Below, in pieces: positions 51,842 to 61,117 of a stretch of DNA of 64,000 bases. The notes beneath the pieces were generated by a model, which was not told where the DNA came from, ran no database searches, and saw only the letters and a program-made list of their open reading frames with translations. The translations under genes were made by a program, and so were the position numbers. The first letter of the stretch is position 1, and each line of letters begins with the position of its first letter. Source of the DNA: Treponema sp. (lineage in GTDB: Bacteria; Spirochaetota; Spirochaetia; Treponematales; Treponemataceae); contig JAEDIW010000003.1 of the NCBI GenBank assembly GCA_016296655.1, forward strand, positions 22,351-86,350. The letters run 5' to 3'.

Positions 51842-53107
51842 TAGGGCAAACGCATTATAGATTCTGCAAAGCGTAAAGCAGACATTTTTCGTTTTTTAAA
51901 CAGAGTGTCTGTTTGTTGCCTATTGTAAGATTCTTCTTTTTTGTTGTGACAGGCAAATCTAAACCCTTTAATAGGTTCATAACAAGTTTTCTTATAATAT
52001 TCAAATTCTGTGCACTGTTGTCTTTTCTTACCCTGCAATAATCTTCATCAAAAACAGTATCTAGAACCCAGTGCAGATTATTTTCAATACTCCAGTGTGC
52101 CCTCATGGCTTTTGCTGCAAGATTTACATCCGTAAGACTTGTAATAAAATATCTTAATTCCGTAGATTCCCCGTCCTTTGTCAGCCTGCTGCTTCTGACC
52201 ATGCCGATACCACAGAGATTCTTCCACTCATCTTTTTCCGCAAGCCATTTCAGGTTTGTGCAAAGATAATAATCTCGCTTTTCAATACGCCCATGGTCTT
52301 TCTCGACAGCACAGGAAAGTTTTTGAATCTTGTATCGCTCACAATATTTTTCATCAAGTTCGTGATTGAAGAAGTCTTTTACATCTTCATGGAGTTTTTC
52401 CTGGTTACCTTTTAGTGAAAAAAGGTAATCTGCTTTCTTTTCAACAATCTTTTCTGCAATTTTCTTCTGGCAGCCCATTGCATCAATGGTAACTATGAGT
52501 CCTTTAAGCTCTAAAAGTTCCAGAAGCTCCGGGATTGCAGTTATTTCGTTTGATTTTTCTTCAGTTTTGACTTGTCCAAAGCATATTTCCATCGAACTTG
52601 CGAATGCAGAAACTACATGAGCCGCTTTATGTGATTTGGATTCATCATTATGATTATTATATTCAGATCTTCTGATTGTTTTACCATCTATAGCAATAAC
52701 TTCTTTCTCTGGGATTCGGGAACCAAAAGTTTCTCGTGCATAATCCGCAAGAACTTTCTCGAGTTCTTTTCCATCAATGCCCGCAAGAACTCTAAGAATT
52801 GTATCTGTACTTGGAATTCCGTTTGGAAGTTCGAGATATTTTCTGAGCATTTCTTCGCTGACTTCTGCACTGAAATGTATTTCTTCCATATCTTTACAGC
52901 CTGTCAAATATCCTATCAGCACAATCATTAAAATATCGCACAGGTTATGCTTCTTGCATCTGTCAATTCTGAAATCTTTTATTGTCATTAGTGATTCTTT
53001 CAATGTCATTTTTTTTCTCCCGAAAGAATTCTAATGCTTTTTTAGATTTTTAAATACTATACTTTGTTAAGTATTTATTTTAAAAGTCTTTAAAATGCGT
53101 TTGCCCT
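51842..53107 (-). mobile_element. ISAs1-family insertion sequence, apparently complete
   Basis: The element is 1266 bases. The ends are inverted repeats: AGGGCAAACGCATT at 51843-51856 and its complement at 53094-53107. The flanks are GGTAGTGCC (51833-51841) and GGTAGCGCC (53108-53116), a 9-base target duplication with one mismatch. It encodes one full-length transposase. Confidence 0.88.
51855..53009 (-). CDS. ISAs1-family transposase (DDE)
   Basis: The 384-residue transposase has the DDE_Tnp_ISAs1 pattern: an N-terminal domain (DILMIVLIGYLTGCKDMEEI), first Asp in VIAIDGKTIRRSE, second Asp in GLIVTIDAMGCQKKIAEKI, and the Glu region AHWSIENNLHWVLDTVFDED. The reading frame is intact. The ATG at 53009 has GGGAGA upstream. 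It is likely able to move the element. Confidence 0.95.
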   Translation of the reverse strand: MTLKESLMTIKDFRIDRCKKHNLCDILMIVLIGYLTGCKDMEEIHFSAEVSEEMLRKYLELPNGIPSTDTILRVLAGIDGKELEKVLADYARETFGSRIPEKEVIAIDGKTIRRSEYNNHNDESKSHKAAHVVSAFASSMEICFGQVKTEEKSNEITAIPELLELLELKGLIVTIDAMGCQKKIAEKIVEKKADYLFSLKGNQEKLHEDVKDFFNHELDEKYCERYKIQKLSCAVEKDHGRIEKRDYYLCTNLKWLAEKDEWKNLCGIGMVRSSRLTKDGESTELRYFITSLTDVNLAAKAMRAHWSIENNLHWVLDTVFDEDYCRVRKDNSAQNLNIIRKLVMNLLKGLDLPVTTKKKNLTIGNKQTLCLKNEKCLLYALQNL

Positions 53108-53278
53108 GGTAGCGCCATAAGTTGCGTTTATAACGTATTTGAGGGGTGGTGGAAGGGGATGCGCGAGTTTTTCTGAACCTATGGTAAAAAAATTAAATGC
53201 AAAACCAGATACGTGCTGATTCAAACCCCACATTCTAAACAAATGCCCAAAAGCACCTGTCAAAACAAATCTTTACTA

Positions 53279-54850
53279 TCACTTCACCTTCCATCCAACC
53301 ATTCCCTTTCCTTCGCTTGAGAACACCACACCAACTTTGTACATCTTCTTTCCGCTGACTGCAAATCGGTCACAGTAACCGTTGGCGTCAATTTGCTTCA
53401 AGGCATCTTCTGCCACTTCTTCAAAGGGTCGGCCTTTGTCCATTTTCAGTTCAAAAATAAAAACGCTGTCTTTTGTGGCAACTACTACATCGCTTCTGCC
53501 GGCTACTGACTGCAACTCGGAAACTACGCGCATTCCTGTCATGCGGAACATCAGGTGGGTAACGGATTCGTAGTAATTTTCGCACATGTTCTTTTTTACA
53601 ACTGTTGGAAGATCTGCAATGGCGGCTTTTATAATAGAAAGAACTTTATCGATGTTGCAGTTTTTCAGGGCAATCCTAAGGTTATTGATTTCAAGCCCAA
53701 CATCATCGTAGGGAACGCTTACAAATTTTTGCAACAGAACATCCAGAAATCCTTCTTCAACTTCGCGGTTTGGAAAATCAAGGGTGTAAAATCGCATTTC
53801 TTTTTCAAAATCCTTGATTGTAAGGTACCCGCTTTGATAAACCACTGCCAGCATATTTTTGCTGTCCGGGTCGTAATTTTTAAACTGATTTTCTGTGGCA
53901 ATCCTTCCGTTTATAAGATGTTCAAGTTCAAAAGGCTGATTTTGCAGCGTTTTTACAAGGAAGGACGGAGTTCCGCTTTCAAACCAGTAGGAGCCGAACA
54001 TTTTTTCATAGAAACATTTTAATAAACAGAACGGATTGTAAATACCTTCACTTTCATAAGCAAAGTGATAGCCATCGTACATTTCGGCAAGTTTATTTTT
54101 TGTTTCTTCAACAGACAATCCTTGCTTTTCTGCCAGAGCCTGAATTTCCGGTAAAAAATAGTTTTCCAGTTCAGTTTCAGATACACCACAAATAGTAGAA
54201 AAATCCTGATTTAAACTGATGTCGTTAAGCTGATTCAATCCGCTGAAAATATTAACGTGGCTGACTTTTGTAATTCCTGTGATGAACAAAAAACGGATAT
54301 ATTTGTCGCTGTCTTTTAGAGGGCTGTAAAAACTTCGCAGTTCCTGGCGGTTTTGTTCTTCAAATTCTGTGTAAAGGGCATCAAGAATCGGTTTGTCGTA
54401 TTCGTCGATGAGGATGACGAGTTTTTTGCCAGTTTGGTTGACAATCCCTTTGATGATATTAGTAAAACGTGGAGCAAAACGTCTGTCTTCAACCTTAATA
54501 TCATAAAGTTTTTCATAGTCGGAAAGTTGAAGATTTAAAGCAGATTTTAAACTTTCTAAATCAGGATAATTATCCGCCCCAAAACTAATCTTCAAAACAG
54601 GATATTCAATCCACTCTTTTTCAAGGGTTTCAATTGCAAGACCTTTGAAAAGCTCCTTTTTTCCAAGAAAATATGCTTCCATCGTGGAAAGAAGAAGGCT
54701 TTTTCCAAAACGGCGGGGACGGCTTAAAAAATAAGGCTTTCCTTCCGTTGCAAGTTTGTAGATTAAAGCAGTTTTGTCTACATAAATGCAGCCACGAGAC
54801 CGTAAATCTTCAAAATCCTGAATGCCGATGGGCAAAAATCTTTCGTTCAT
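53279..54850 (-). CDS. AAA ATPase with C-terminal PD-(D/E)XK nuclease domain (DUF1703-type), second copy
   Basis: The 523-residue protein is a paralogue of the one at 4631-6193: FLPIGIQDFEDLRSRGCIYV, P-loop SRPRRFGKSLLLST, Walker B VILIDEYDKPIL, ITGITKVSHVNIFSGLNQL, and nuclease-like core VAGRSDVVVATKDSVFIFEL followed by KMDK. Identity is moderate, so they are not a recent duplication. The ATG at 54850 starts the family sequence; an ATG 18 bases upstream overlaps the -10 element. As in the other copy there is no ribosome binding site and a promoter abuts the start. It lies between the insertion sequence and rqcH. Confidence 0.85.
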   Translation of the reverse strand: MNERFLPIGIQDFEDLRSRGCIYVDKTALIYKLATEGKPYFLSRPRRFGKSLLLSTMEAYFLGKKELFKGLAIETLEKEWIEYPVLKISFGADNYPDLESLKSALNLQLSDYEKLYDIKVEDRRFAPRFTNIIKGIVNQTGKKLVILIDEYDKPILDALYTEFEEQNRQELRSFYSPLKDSDKYIRFLFITGITKVSHVNIFSGLNQLNDISLNQDFSTICGVSETELENYFLPEIQALAEKQGLSVEETKNKLAEMYDGYHFAYESEGIYNPFCLLKCFYEKMFGSYWFESGTPSFLVKTLQNQPFELEHLINGRIATENQFKNYDPDSKNMLAVVYQSGYLTIKDFEKEMRFYTLDFPNREVEEGFLDVLLQKFVSVPYDDVGLEINNLRIALKNCNIDKVLSIIKAAIADLPTVVKKNMCENYYESVTHLMFRMTGMRVVSELQSVAGRSDVVVATKDSVFIFELKMDKGRPFEEVAEDALKQIDANGYCDRFAVSGKKMYKVGVVFSSEGKGMVGWKVK

Positions 54851-54856
54851 ATAATA

Positions 54857-54885
54857 AATATAACACAAAGACTATGTTTTTTAAA
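54857..54885 (-). promoter_or_regulatory. Promoter abutting the start codon (leaderless), second copy
   Basis: On the minus strand TTTAAA, a 17-base spacer and TATATT, which ends 6 bases before the ATG at 54850. The string TGTTATATT and the 6-base gap to ATGAAC match the promoter at 4597-4624. Confidence 0.5.
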
Positions 54886-54958
54886 CTTTCTATTTCTTCG
54901 CTCTATTTTTTCGTTTTTTCGTTACTGCCAGCAGACAAATAAATCATTGCCATCAGCA

Positions 54959-56476
54959 TTAGAAAATGCTGTCTTGTTCGGCTTTGATTTTTTCCAAATC
55001 GTGCAGGATTTTATTGTCCAGTTCAATTGTAATGTTTTTTTCCTGAGTTGGAAGAACCAGCCCCTTAGGTCCATTTTTTGCACGACGCAGGTGCTTTACA
55101 TGAGTGTAATAAAGGTCGGCTTTGCCAGCTTTTCGCGCCTTTGAATAGTAAACGGCAAGATTACCAGCATACAGCAGAATTTTTAGAGGAACGGTTTTGT
55201 TTGCACGGTTTTTTATAAATACAAACCCGCCAGGACAGTCTCGCGTATGCATCCACAAATCAGGCCCTTTCACATAATGCCTCAAAAGATCATCATTTTC
55301 GTTTGAATCCCTTCCGACAAGAATGTACCATCCGTCTACCGTGTAGTCCAAACCTGGATGAGACTTTTTTTCCTGCTGGCGGGGCTTTGAATCTTTACGG
55401 AGAAGCTGTTCGATTTTTACAGGATTTTTTTCGTTAATAATCTGCCTATAGGCTTTTTCAAGCTGGGCAAGTGCATTTTTGGCAAGCTCAATTTCATGTT
55501 CCAGCTCCTGAGATCCGCTGATTTGTTTTTTGTAGAGGTTGTAATAGGCAGAGGCATTTTCTTGCGCAGTTTTTGTTTTATCAACTTTTATGCGGACAGT
55601 TCTGTTTGTTTCATAGTCAGTGCATTCCAGAAAATTTGAATTTTTGTCCAGTAAATGCGCAAAACTCAGTATCAAATCCCCCTGATGCTTGAGCCTTGCG
55701 GCATCCGCAAAATCTTTCTGCTTTGCAACAAGACGTTCCAGTGCATTTTCCTGGCGGCTTTTTCGTGTATTGTACCATTTTTCTGCCTGTTCCAGCAGGG
55801 CTTCCCTGGAAAGAGTTTTTGCAAATTCGCTGTACCAGATGTCAACTTTCTGATTGAATGAAAGTTCCTGAGGATTTTTTTGATTTTCACCATTTGTGCA
55901 GAAATTCTGAACAACTTCGTCAAATGTCCTTACAGGAAATCGTTCCAGAGCCGATTTTTTTTCATCTTCGGTTAAAATTTTTGATTCAGGAATGAAAATG
56001 CCGCCTGTAATTTCACCTTTTGCCGGTCTTCTGTACATGGAATCAAGTATTTTTCCATCTTTGCTGCATAGAATTACGTTTCCTGCATTGCTCCACAGCC
56101 TTACGTACATCAGATATTCTTCAAAAACATCTGGAATATTGTTGCCGTATTCGTTCTGCGCATTTCTGCTCAGCTCAAATTTTATTATTCTGTCCAAAGC
56201 AAGCTGGCTGCATGAAATTATTTTTGCTCCACGTATTTTTGAGCGCAGAAATTCCATGAAGCGCAGAGGTTTTTCATTACGGGGGATTTTTTTATTTGTA
56301 GAATTGATTCTGCAGGCATTCGGCTTGGTGCAGATGAGTAAAGTTTTTGCTTCGCCGCTTTTGTAAATCGAAAAACTAAGTGTGTCAAATCCCGGCTGAA
56401 CTATTTCCTGAATGAAACTGCCGGCAAGATTAAGTTCTTCCAAAATAACGTTGATTTCATTGCTGTTTAATGACAT
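54959..56476 (-). CDS. rqcH: NFACT/RqcH-like ribosome quality control protein
   Basis: The 505-residue protein has an NFACT-N domain (RFMEFLRSKIRGAKI, RIIKFEL), central helix-hairpin-helix and coiled-coil regions (YNTRKSRQENALERLVAKQK, ISGSQELEHEIELAKNAL) and the C-terminal NFACT-R domain (DGWYILVGRDSNENDDLLRH, DLWMHTRDCPGG, YYTHVKHLRRAKNGPKGLV). In other bacteria RqcH binds stalled 50S subunits and adds alanine tails to the nascent chain; older names call it a fibronectin-binding protein. The ATG at 56476 is chosen because similarity starts there. It is divergent from and overlaps the leader of the acetolactate synthase gene. Confidence 0.9.
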   Translation of the reverse strand: MSLNSNEINVILEELNLAGSFIQEIVQPGFDTLSFSIYKSGEAKTLLICTKPNACRINSTNKKIPRNEKPLRFMEFLRSKIRGAKIISCSQLALDRIIKFELSRNAQNEYGNNIPDVFEEYLMYVRLWSNAGNVILCSKDGKILDSMYRRPAKGEITGGIFIPESKILTEDEKKSALERFPVRTFDEVVQNFCTNGENQKNPQELSFNQKVDIWYSEFAKTLSREALLEQAEKWYNTRKSRQENALERLVAKQKDFADAARLKHQGDLILSFAHLLDKNSNFLECTDYETNRTVRIKVDKTKTAQENASAYYNLYKKQISGSQELEHEIELAKNALAQLEKAYRQIINEKNPVKIEQLLRKDSKPRQQEKKSHPGLDYTVDGWYILVGRDSNENDDLLRHYVKGPDLWMHTRDCPGGFVFIKNRANKTVPLKILLYAGNLAVYYSKARKAGKADLYYTHVKHLRRAKNGPKGLVLPTQEKNITIELDNKILHDLEKIKAEQDSIF

Positions 56477-56538
56477 GTTTTCAGTATAACAGAAAGTTTG
56501 CGTTGACAAAACTCCGTATTAAAGGAATTATTCTATTT

Positions 56539-58290
56539 ATGCGATTAACTGGTTCTCAAATTATAATCAAACTTTTGGAAAAGCAGGGAATTTCTATGGT
56601 TGCAGGAATTCCTGGCGGTTCAATTCTTCCATTTTATGATGAGCTTGCAAAAAGTTCAATCCGGCATATCCTGGTAAGGCAGGAACAGGCTGCCGGCTTT
56701 ATAGCACAAGGCATTGCCCGTTCAACAGGAAAAACTGCTGTATGTCTTGCAACAAGCGGTCCTGGTGCCATGAATCTTCTTACGGCAATTGCCGATGCCC
56801 GCTGCGATTCCATTCCATTGGTTGCAATAACAGGGCAGGTAAATTCCTATCTGATAGGAACAGATGCTTTTCAGGAAGCCGACACGTTCGGTCTTTCCTT
56901 TCCAATAACCAAGCACAGTATCATGATAAAAAAAGTTGAAGAGCTTTTTACGGCAATCCCTGCTGCCTTTGCAATTGCTGCATCTGGCAGGCCAGGCCCT
57001 GTTCTGGTTGATGTTCCAAGGGATATTCAAAGTGCCGTTTACGAATTTGAAGAATTTCCAGAGCCTAAACTGCCTGTAATATATCATGAAAAATATTGTA
57101 CAAAAAAAGAAGATTTGCCACAGCTTTCTGAAAAAATTGCAGATATTCTGCTTGCTTCTGGAAAACCCGTACTTTTTGCAGGAGGTGGCTGCAATTCTGC
57201 AAAAGCCTCGGAACTTGTACACCGTTTTCTAGAGGTGTTTCCTATGCCTGTTGTTTCAAGCCTGATGGGCATTGGCGTAGTTCCATGCACCAGCGAAAAT
57301 TATATCGGAATGGCTGGCATGCACGGTTCAGTTGCTGCAAATCAATGCATGTACGCTTCTGACACGGTTTTTGCATGTGGCGCACATTTTGACGATCGCG
57401 CAATCGGCAAGGTTCAGGAATTTTGCCCTAATGCAAAAATCATCCATATAGACATTGACGCTGCAGAAATCAACAAAATTTATCCTGCTGAAGCATCCAT
57501 TGCAGGAGACTGTGTTCAGATTCTTCCGCTCATAATTCAGACACTTGAAAAAAAACTTGCAGCTTCTAAAAAATCATGCTCTTCGGAAAGCCTTGCTTCC
57601 GTACGAAAATTCTGGCTTGAAGAAATGAAAGCCCTTAGAAAACAGACTTTTTCGGCAGAAACTGGAGCTGTAAAAAATTGTGTCTGTAAAAATCCCCGCA
57701 AATTTATTACAGAAATTCCAGAATTTGCAAAAAAAGACGGTATAGCCCCCTCTGACTTGATTGTTACAACCGACGTTGGTCAGCATCAGATGTGGACAGC
57801 TCAGTATTATCCGGTTCTTTCGCCCCGGACTTTTTTGACAAGCGGTTCACTTGGAACTATGGGATTTGGTCTGCCTGCAGCAATCGGGGCAGCGCTTGCA
57901 AATCCACAAAAAAGGGTAGTGTGCTTTTCTGGCGACGGTTCAATCATGATGAATATTCAGGAACTTGCAACCCTCGCAGAGCTGAATCTGAATGTTACCG
58001 TGATTTTGTTTCAGAATGGAACTCTTGGAATGGTTCGCCAGCAGCAGAAATATCTGTTTGACAGGAATTTTTCTGCAAGTGAATTTGGCGCAAAGCCTGA
58101 TTTTTCAGCAATTGCCCAGGGCTTCGGAATCCGCACTGCCAATGCCGACGAAGATTCTCAATGGTACAGGAATGCATTTTCTGCTGCAGACGGCAAAAAT
58201 CCGTGTTTTGTAGTTGTAAAAACTGACCCTGAAGAAGATGTTCTGCCGTTTGTTAAGCCAGGTCATCCAAATATTGAATCATGGAATTAG
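56539..58290 (+). CDS. ilvB: Acetolactate synthase-type thiamine diphosphate enzyme
   Basis: The 583-residue enzyme probably condenses two pyruvates (or pyruvate and 2-oxobutyrate) in branched-chain amino-acid synthesis. Motifs: GIPGGSILPFYDEL, catalytic Glu in LVRQEQAAGFIAQG, ATSGPGAMNLLTAIADA, the thiamine diphosphate/Mg motif FSGDGSIMMNIQELATLAEL followed by ILFQNGTLGMVRQQQ. GMVRQQQ has Gln where the usual acetolactate synthase reads GMVRQWQ, so a related enzyme cannot be excluded. No ilvN or ilvC gene is adjacent. The ATG at 56539 has AAAGGA 12 bases upstream and begins the family sequence. Confidence 0.85.
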   Translation: MRLTGSQIIIKLLEKQGISMVAGIPGGSILPFYDELAKSSIRHILVRQEQAAGFIAQGIARSTGKTAVCLATSGPGAMNLLTAIADARCDSIPLVAITGQVNSYLIGTDAFQEADTFGLSFPITKHSIMIKKVEELFTAIPAAFAIAASGRPGPVLVDVPRDIQSAVYEFEEFPEPKLPVIYHEKYCTKKEDLPQLSEKIADILLASGKPVLFAGGGCNSAKASELVHRFLEVFPMPVVSSLMGIGVVPCTSENYIGMAGMHGSVAANQCMYASDTVFACGAHFDDRAIGKVQEFCPNAKIIHIDIDAAEINKIYPAEASIAGDCVQILPLIIQTLEKKLAASKKSCSSESLASVRKFWLEEMKALRKQTFSAETGAVKNCVCKNPRKFITEIPEFAKKDGIAPSDLIVTTDVGQHQMWTAQYYPVLSPRTFLTSGSLGTMGFGLPAAIGAALANPQKRVVCFSGDGSIMMNIQELATLAELNLNVTVILFQNGTLGMVRQQQKYLFDRNFSASEFGAKPDFSAIAQGFGIRTANADEDSQWYRNAFSAADGKNPCFVVVKTDPEEDVLPFVKPGHPNIESWN

Positions 58291-58370
58291 CAAAGGTTCT
58301 GATTTAAGGATTCAAGCGTTCGCGTGTCCTGACTCGATGAATTTTTTGTTTTTTAATTTTATGGGTGCAT

Positions 58371-58461
58371 GGGGCTGTCTGCTTAGTTCTGTCTGATAAG
58401 TTCTGTCATGCTGAATTTATTTCGGAAATGACACTATGAACTTTACTTTTGGGACAGCCCC
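58371..58461. repeat. MITE-like repeat R2, copy d (best ends)
   Basis: The 91-base element has perfect 9-base terminal inverted repeats GGGGCTGTC and GACAGCCCC, with inner boxes AGTTCTGTCATGCTGAA and ACTATGAACTTTACTTTTGG. No coding capacity. It lies between the acetolactate synthase gene and adk. Confidence 0.8.
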
Positions 58462-58462
58462 A

Positions 58463-58552
58463 CCAGGCCATTCAGGGCGCCGGCGTCTTACGCGCCTTTG
58501 GTGCTGCGCACCAGCTTTCAGCTGCCCTTACTGTCCTTTGCACAGCAGAAAC
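58463..58552. repeat. GC-rich mini-hairpin stretch (repeat R1-like)
   Basis: Adjacent hairpins GGCGCCGGCGTCTTACGCGCC (stem GGCGC/GCGCC), GGTGCTGCGCACC and CAGCTTTCAGCTG, immediately behind the R2 element and before the adk stop codon. One of them may serve as the adk terminator. Confidence 0.6.
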
Positions 58553-59176
58553 CTAGAATCTAGTTTTGAATTCTGCCAGGACTTCGGCAGTCTGCTTTTC
58601 AGCTGCAATGTCCTGAAGTTTGCCTTTCTGGCGGTAATAGGCAATAAGAGGTTCTGTCTGTTCGCGGTAAACTTCCATGCGGTGAGTAATTGATTCTGGT
58701 TTGTCGTCATCACGCTGGTAAAGTTCGCCACCACACTTGTCGCAAATGCCTTCAACTTTCGGCTTTACACTTACAATGTTGTAGTTTTCACCACATTTTT
58801 TGCATACGCGGCGTGTACTCAGCCGGCCTACAACAACTTCATCTGCAATCGTAAAATTTACAACGGTTACGTCTGGACAGAATGTTTCAAGAGCTTCTGC
58901 CTGTGGAATTGTTCTTGGGAAACCGTCAAGAATAAAGCCGTTCTTGCAATCAGCTTCTGCAAGGCGTTCTTTTACAAGAGCACATGTAATGTCATCGCTT
59001 ACCAAAGAGCCTGAGTCAATTATTGCCTTGACCTTAACTCCAAGCGGAGTCTGGTTTTTTATTGCTGCACGGAAAATGTCTCCTGTTGAAATGTGCGGAA
59101 TTTTGTAATCCTGAGCAACTTTTACGGCAAGAGAGCCTTTCCCAGCTCCTGGTGGTCCTAAAAAAATAAAATTCAT
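58553..59176 (-). CDS. adk: Adenylate kinase
   Basis: Adk interconverts ATP plus AMP and two ADP. The 207-residue protein has the P-loop FLGPPGAGKGS, the AMP-binding parts HISTGDIFRAAI and FILDGFPRTIPQAEAL, and a long LID domain with two cysteine pairs (CKKCGENY and ICDKCGGELYQR), which indicates a zinc-binding LID as in Gram-positive adenylate kinases. The lid Arg and Asp follow in RDDDKPESI. The C-terminal end abuts GC-rich hairpins. Confidence 0.97.
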   Translation of the reverse strand: MNFIFLGPPGAGKGSLAVKVAQDYKIPHISTGDIFRAAIKNQTPLGVKVKAIIDSGSLVSDDITCALVKERLAEADCKNGFILDGFPRTIPQAEALETFCPDVTVVNFTIADEVVVGRLSTRRVCKKCGENYNIVSVKPKVEGICDKCGGELYQRDDDKPESITHRMEVYREQTEPLIAYYRQKGKLQDIAAEKQTAEVLAEFKTRF

Positions 59177-59264
59177 AGATTCCTCTCTGTTTGATATTAA
59201 AAAATATTTATGAATAAACCTTTTTCAAGGCTTTTTCACGTTTTGTGACCGTATGCAGCAAATG

Positions 59265-59885
59265 CTACTGCACAAACCTTTGCGGCGGAGTTACAACCCA
59301 GATTGCCTCCAGCGGAACCTGCCCGATATTGTAGATTATGTGCGGAGCTCCTGCAGGAAAAGAAACGCTGTCGCCTTCATTCAACTCATAAATCAGATTT
59401 TCGTAATGAAGTTCTGCCGTTCCATGCAGGATAAAGCCAAATTCCCGCCCCAGATGACCGTAAGAGCCTTTGTGTGTGTGGGAAGCAATCGGTACACGCA
59501 GGATAAAAGCTTCAAATGAGTGGTTACCATCGCTGCTTTCCGGGCGACAGAGTTCTTCAAAGGAAATGTCTTCTTCAGAAATTTTTTTGCCTTCTTCTTT
59601 ACGGATAATCTGAACAGGGCGTTCCCTTCTGTATTCTTCAAACAGAAATTCAAGATTTATGTCCAGAACTGTGGCAAGTGCCAGCAATGTATCAATTGCA
59701 GGAGAAACTCTGTTGCGTTCAATCTGGGAAACAAGGCTTTCGCTGACACCCGCCCTTTCTGCAACAGTTTTTAAGGTGTAGCCTTTACGTTCTCTTACTG
59801 CCCGCAGCTTTTCTCCAAAATGGTACGGAACTCTTTTGATCTTTTTATCATTGTCAACTTCATTTTCATTCTGTGGCTGTGCCAT
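59265..59885 (-). CDS. XRE-family regulator with C-terminal cupin domain
   Basis: The 206-residue regulator has an N-terminal helix-turn-helix (FGEKLRAVRERKGYTLKTVA, GVSESLVSQIERNRVSPAID) and a C-terminal cupin barrel (IASHTHKGSYGHLGREFGF, ILHGTAELHYENLIYELNEG, DSVSFPAGAPHIIYNIG) with the His, Glu and His positions for a metal or small ligand. Proteins of this type, such as PuuR, respond to small metabolites. Its target is unknown. The start overlaps the end of the upstream 365-residue gene by 20 bases, so the two are co-translated. Confidence 0.9.
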   Translation of the reverse strand: MAQPQNENEVDNDKKIKRVPYHFGEKLRAVRERKGYTLKTVAERAGVSESLVSQIERNRVSPAIDTLLALATVLDINLEFLFEEYRRERPVQIIRKEEGKKISEEDISFEELCRPESSDGNHSFEAFILRVPIASHTHKGSYGHLGREFGFILHGTAELHYENLIYELNEGDSVSFPAGAPHIIYNIGQVPLEAIWVVTPPQRFVQ

Positions 59886-60963
59886 TGTGCTGAATCTCCC
59901 TGTTTTGTTCCATTACAAACTGAATGAAATAATCTTCAAGCGTTTTATGCGGTCCTTCAAGATGCATTCTTGTTCGTGCTCGTGCATTATCACGGCGGAT
60001 TGTATACATCGTATAGAAATCTCTGTAGTCATGGTTGGCATCCATTGTTATTTCTTCTCCAAGAAATTTTGAAACCTCATCACGACTTATGGCTGTTATA
60101 CCCTTATCCTTTAAAATCGAGCGGAGAGTCCTTATCTGTTCAAAAGAAATTCCAAACAGAAATTCTTCCATTGCCTGTGAAACTTCCTGATTGCCAAGCC
60201 GTTCCTTTATGAACTTTATCCAGGTACTGCCCATCTGAATGGAAATGAGCAGAAGTTCGCTTGTTCCCATCATTGTTCCAAATGCAGGAGCCAGTTTACT
60301 GCGTGCTGTCCATACAGCCTGAAGAACCGGTGCAATGTCTCCTATAGTCTGGTCATTGCGGTGTTCCCATAAAAGCAGCAGTGATTCACACAGATGCCTG
60401 CGGAATTCCATTGGAATCGACTCGTCTCTTATGAGGTTCAGGTAAACGTCTTCTGCAAGTAACATGAACATCATGGAAACTGTTTCGCCTTGAAATTCTG
60501 TTGCAATATCATTTAAAACAGGCGTTCTCCTTGCCAGTTTTGTAAGAGAAGAAAAAGTATGAATTTTTGCAATCAAAAATCCTTTACCCAAGGTTGCCTT
60601 TGACGGCAAGTTTAAAGCCTGATCTCCTAAATCATGGTTTGAAAGAAGTGAATGAATCAATGACTGAGGCGTTCTCAGTCCTGCTGTAAGTTCATGGCGT
60701 TCAAGCAGCGACGGAAATTTTGCAAAACTTGCTACAAGACTCTCAAGATCCTGAATCCTTTCCTGAATTTTAGCGCATCGGGCTTTGTCCGTTGATTCCA
60801 GAAGTTTAAAAACCTTATCAATCATCTCTCTCTGTTTAGGAGTAAAAACGACAATGTTTGATACTTCTTCCGAAGGTTCAACTGGAGTTGAATCAGCCAG
60901 AAAGTCATGAACATTTACAGAGATGTATTCTATTTTGTCCTGTTCTGAATTTTTTTTGTCCAC
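59866..60963 (-). CDS. Spirochaetal hypothetical protein, 365 residues
   Basis: I do not recognise a function. The protein is soluble and helix-rich without membrane segments or signal. Visible blocks are FTPKQREMIDKVFKLLESTD, IQERIQDLESLVASFAKFPS, TLGKGFLIAKIHTFSSLTKL, MEFRRHLCESLLLLWEHRND and SRDEVSKFLGEEITMD near the C-terminus. The last part (RTRMHLEGPHKTLEDYFIQF) resembles a helix that could bind a partner. It overlaps the XRE-cupin regulator gene. It may be a structural or regulatory partner of it (inference). Confidence 0.6.
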   Translation of the reverse strand: MDKKNSEQDKIEYISVNVHDFLADSTPVEPSEEVSNIVVFTPKQREMIDKVFKLLESTDKARCAKIQERIQDLESLVASFAKFPSLLERHELTAGLRTPQSLIHSLLSNHDLGDQALNLPSKATLGKGFLIAKIHTFSSLTKLARRTPVLNDIATEFQGETVSMMFMLLAEDVYLNLIRDESIPMEFRRHLCESLLLLWEHRNDQTIGDIAPVLQAVWTARSKLAPAFGTMMGTSELLLISIQMGSTWIKFIKERLGNQEVSQAMEEFLFGISFEQIRTLRSILKDKGITAISRDEVSKFLGEEITMDANHDYRDFYTMYTIRRDNARARTRMHLEGPHKTLEDYFIQFVMEQNREIQHNGTATE

Positions 60964-61117
60964 ATAAAACAGTATATCATAGTTGTCTGCAAAGTAAAAT
61001 ACAGGATTGTGTAAAAACTTTCGCTAAAAATGCCTGAAAAAGCTGATAAAAAGCTTTCGGAAAAAAATATGGAAGTCCATACTGTTGCAAAGCATTTTTT
61101 CTGCCGATAATGAAAGT

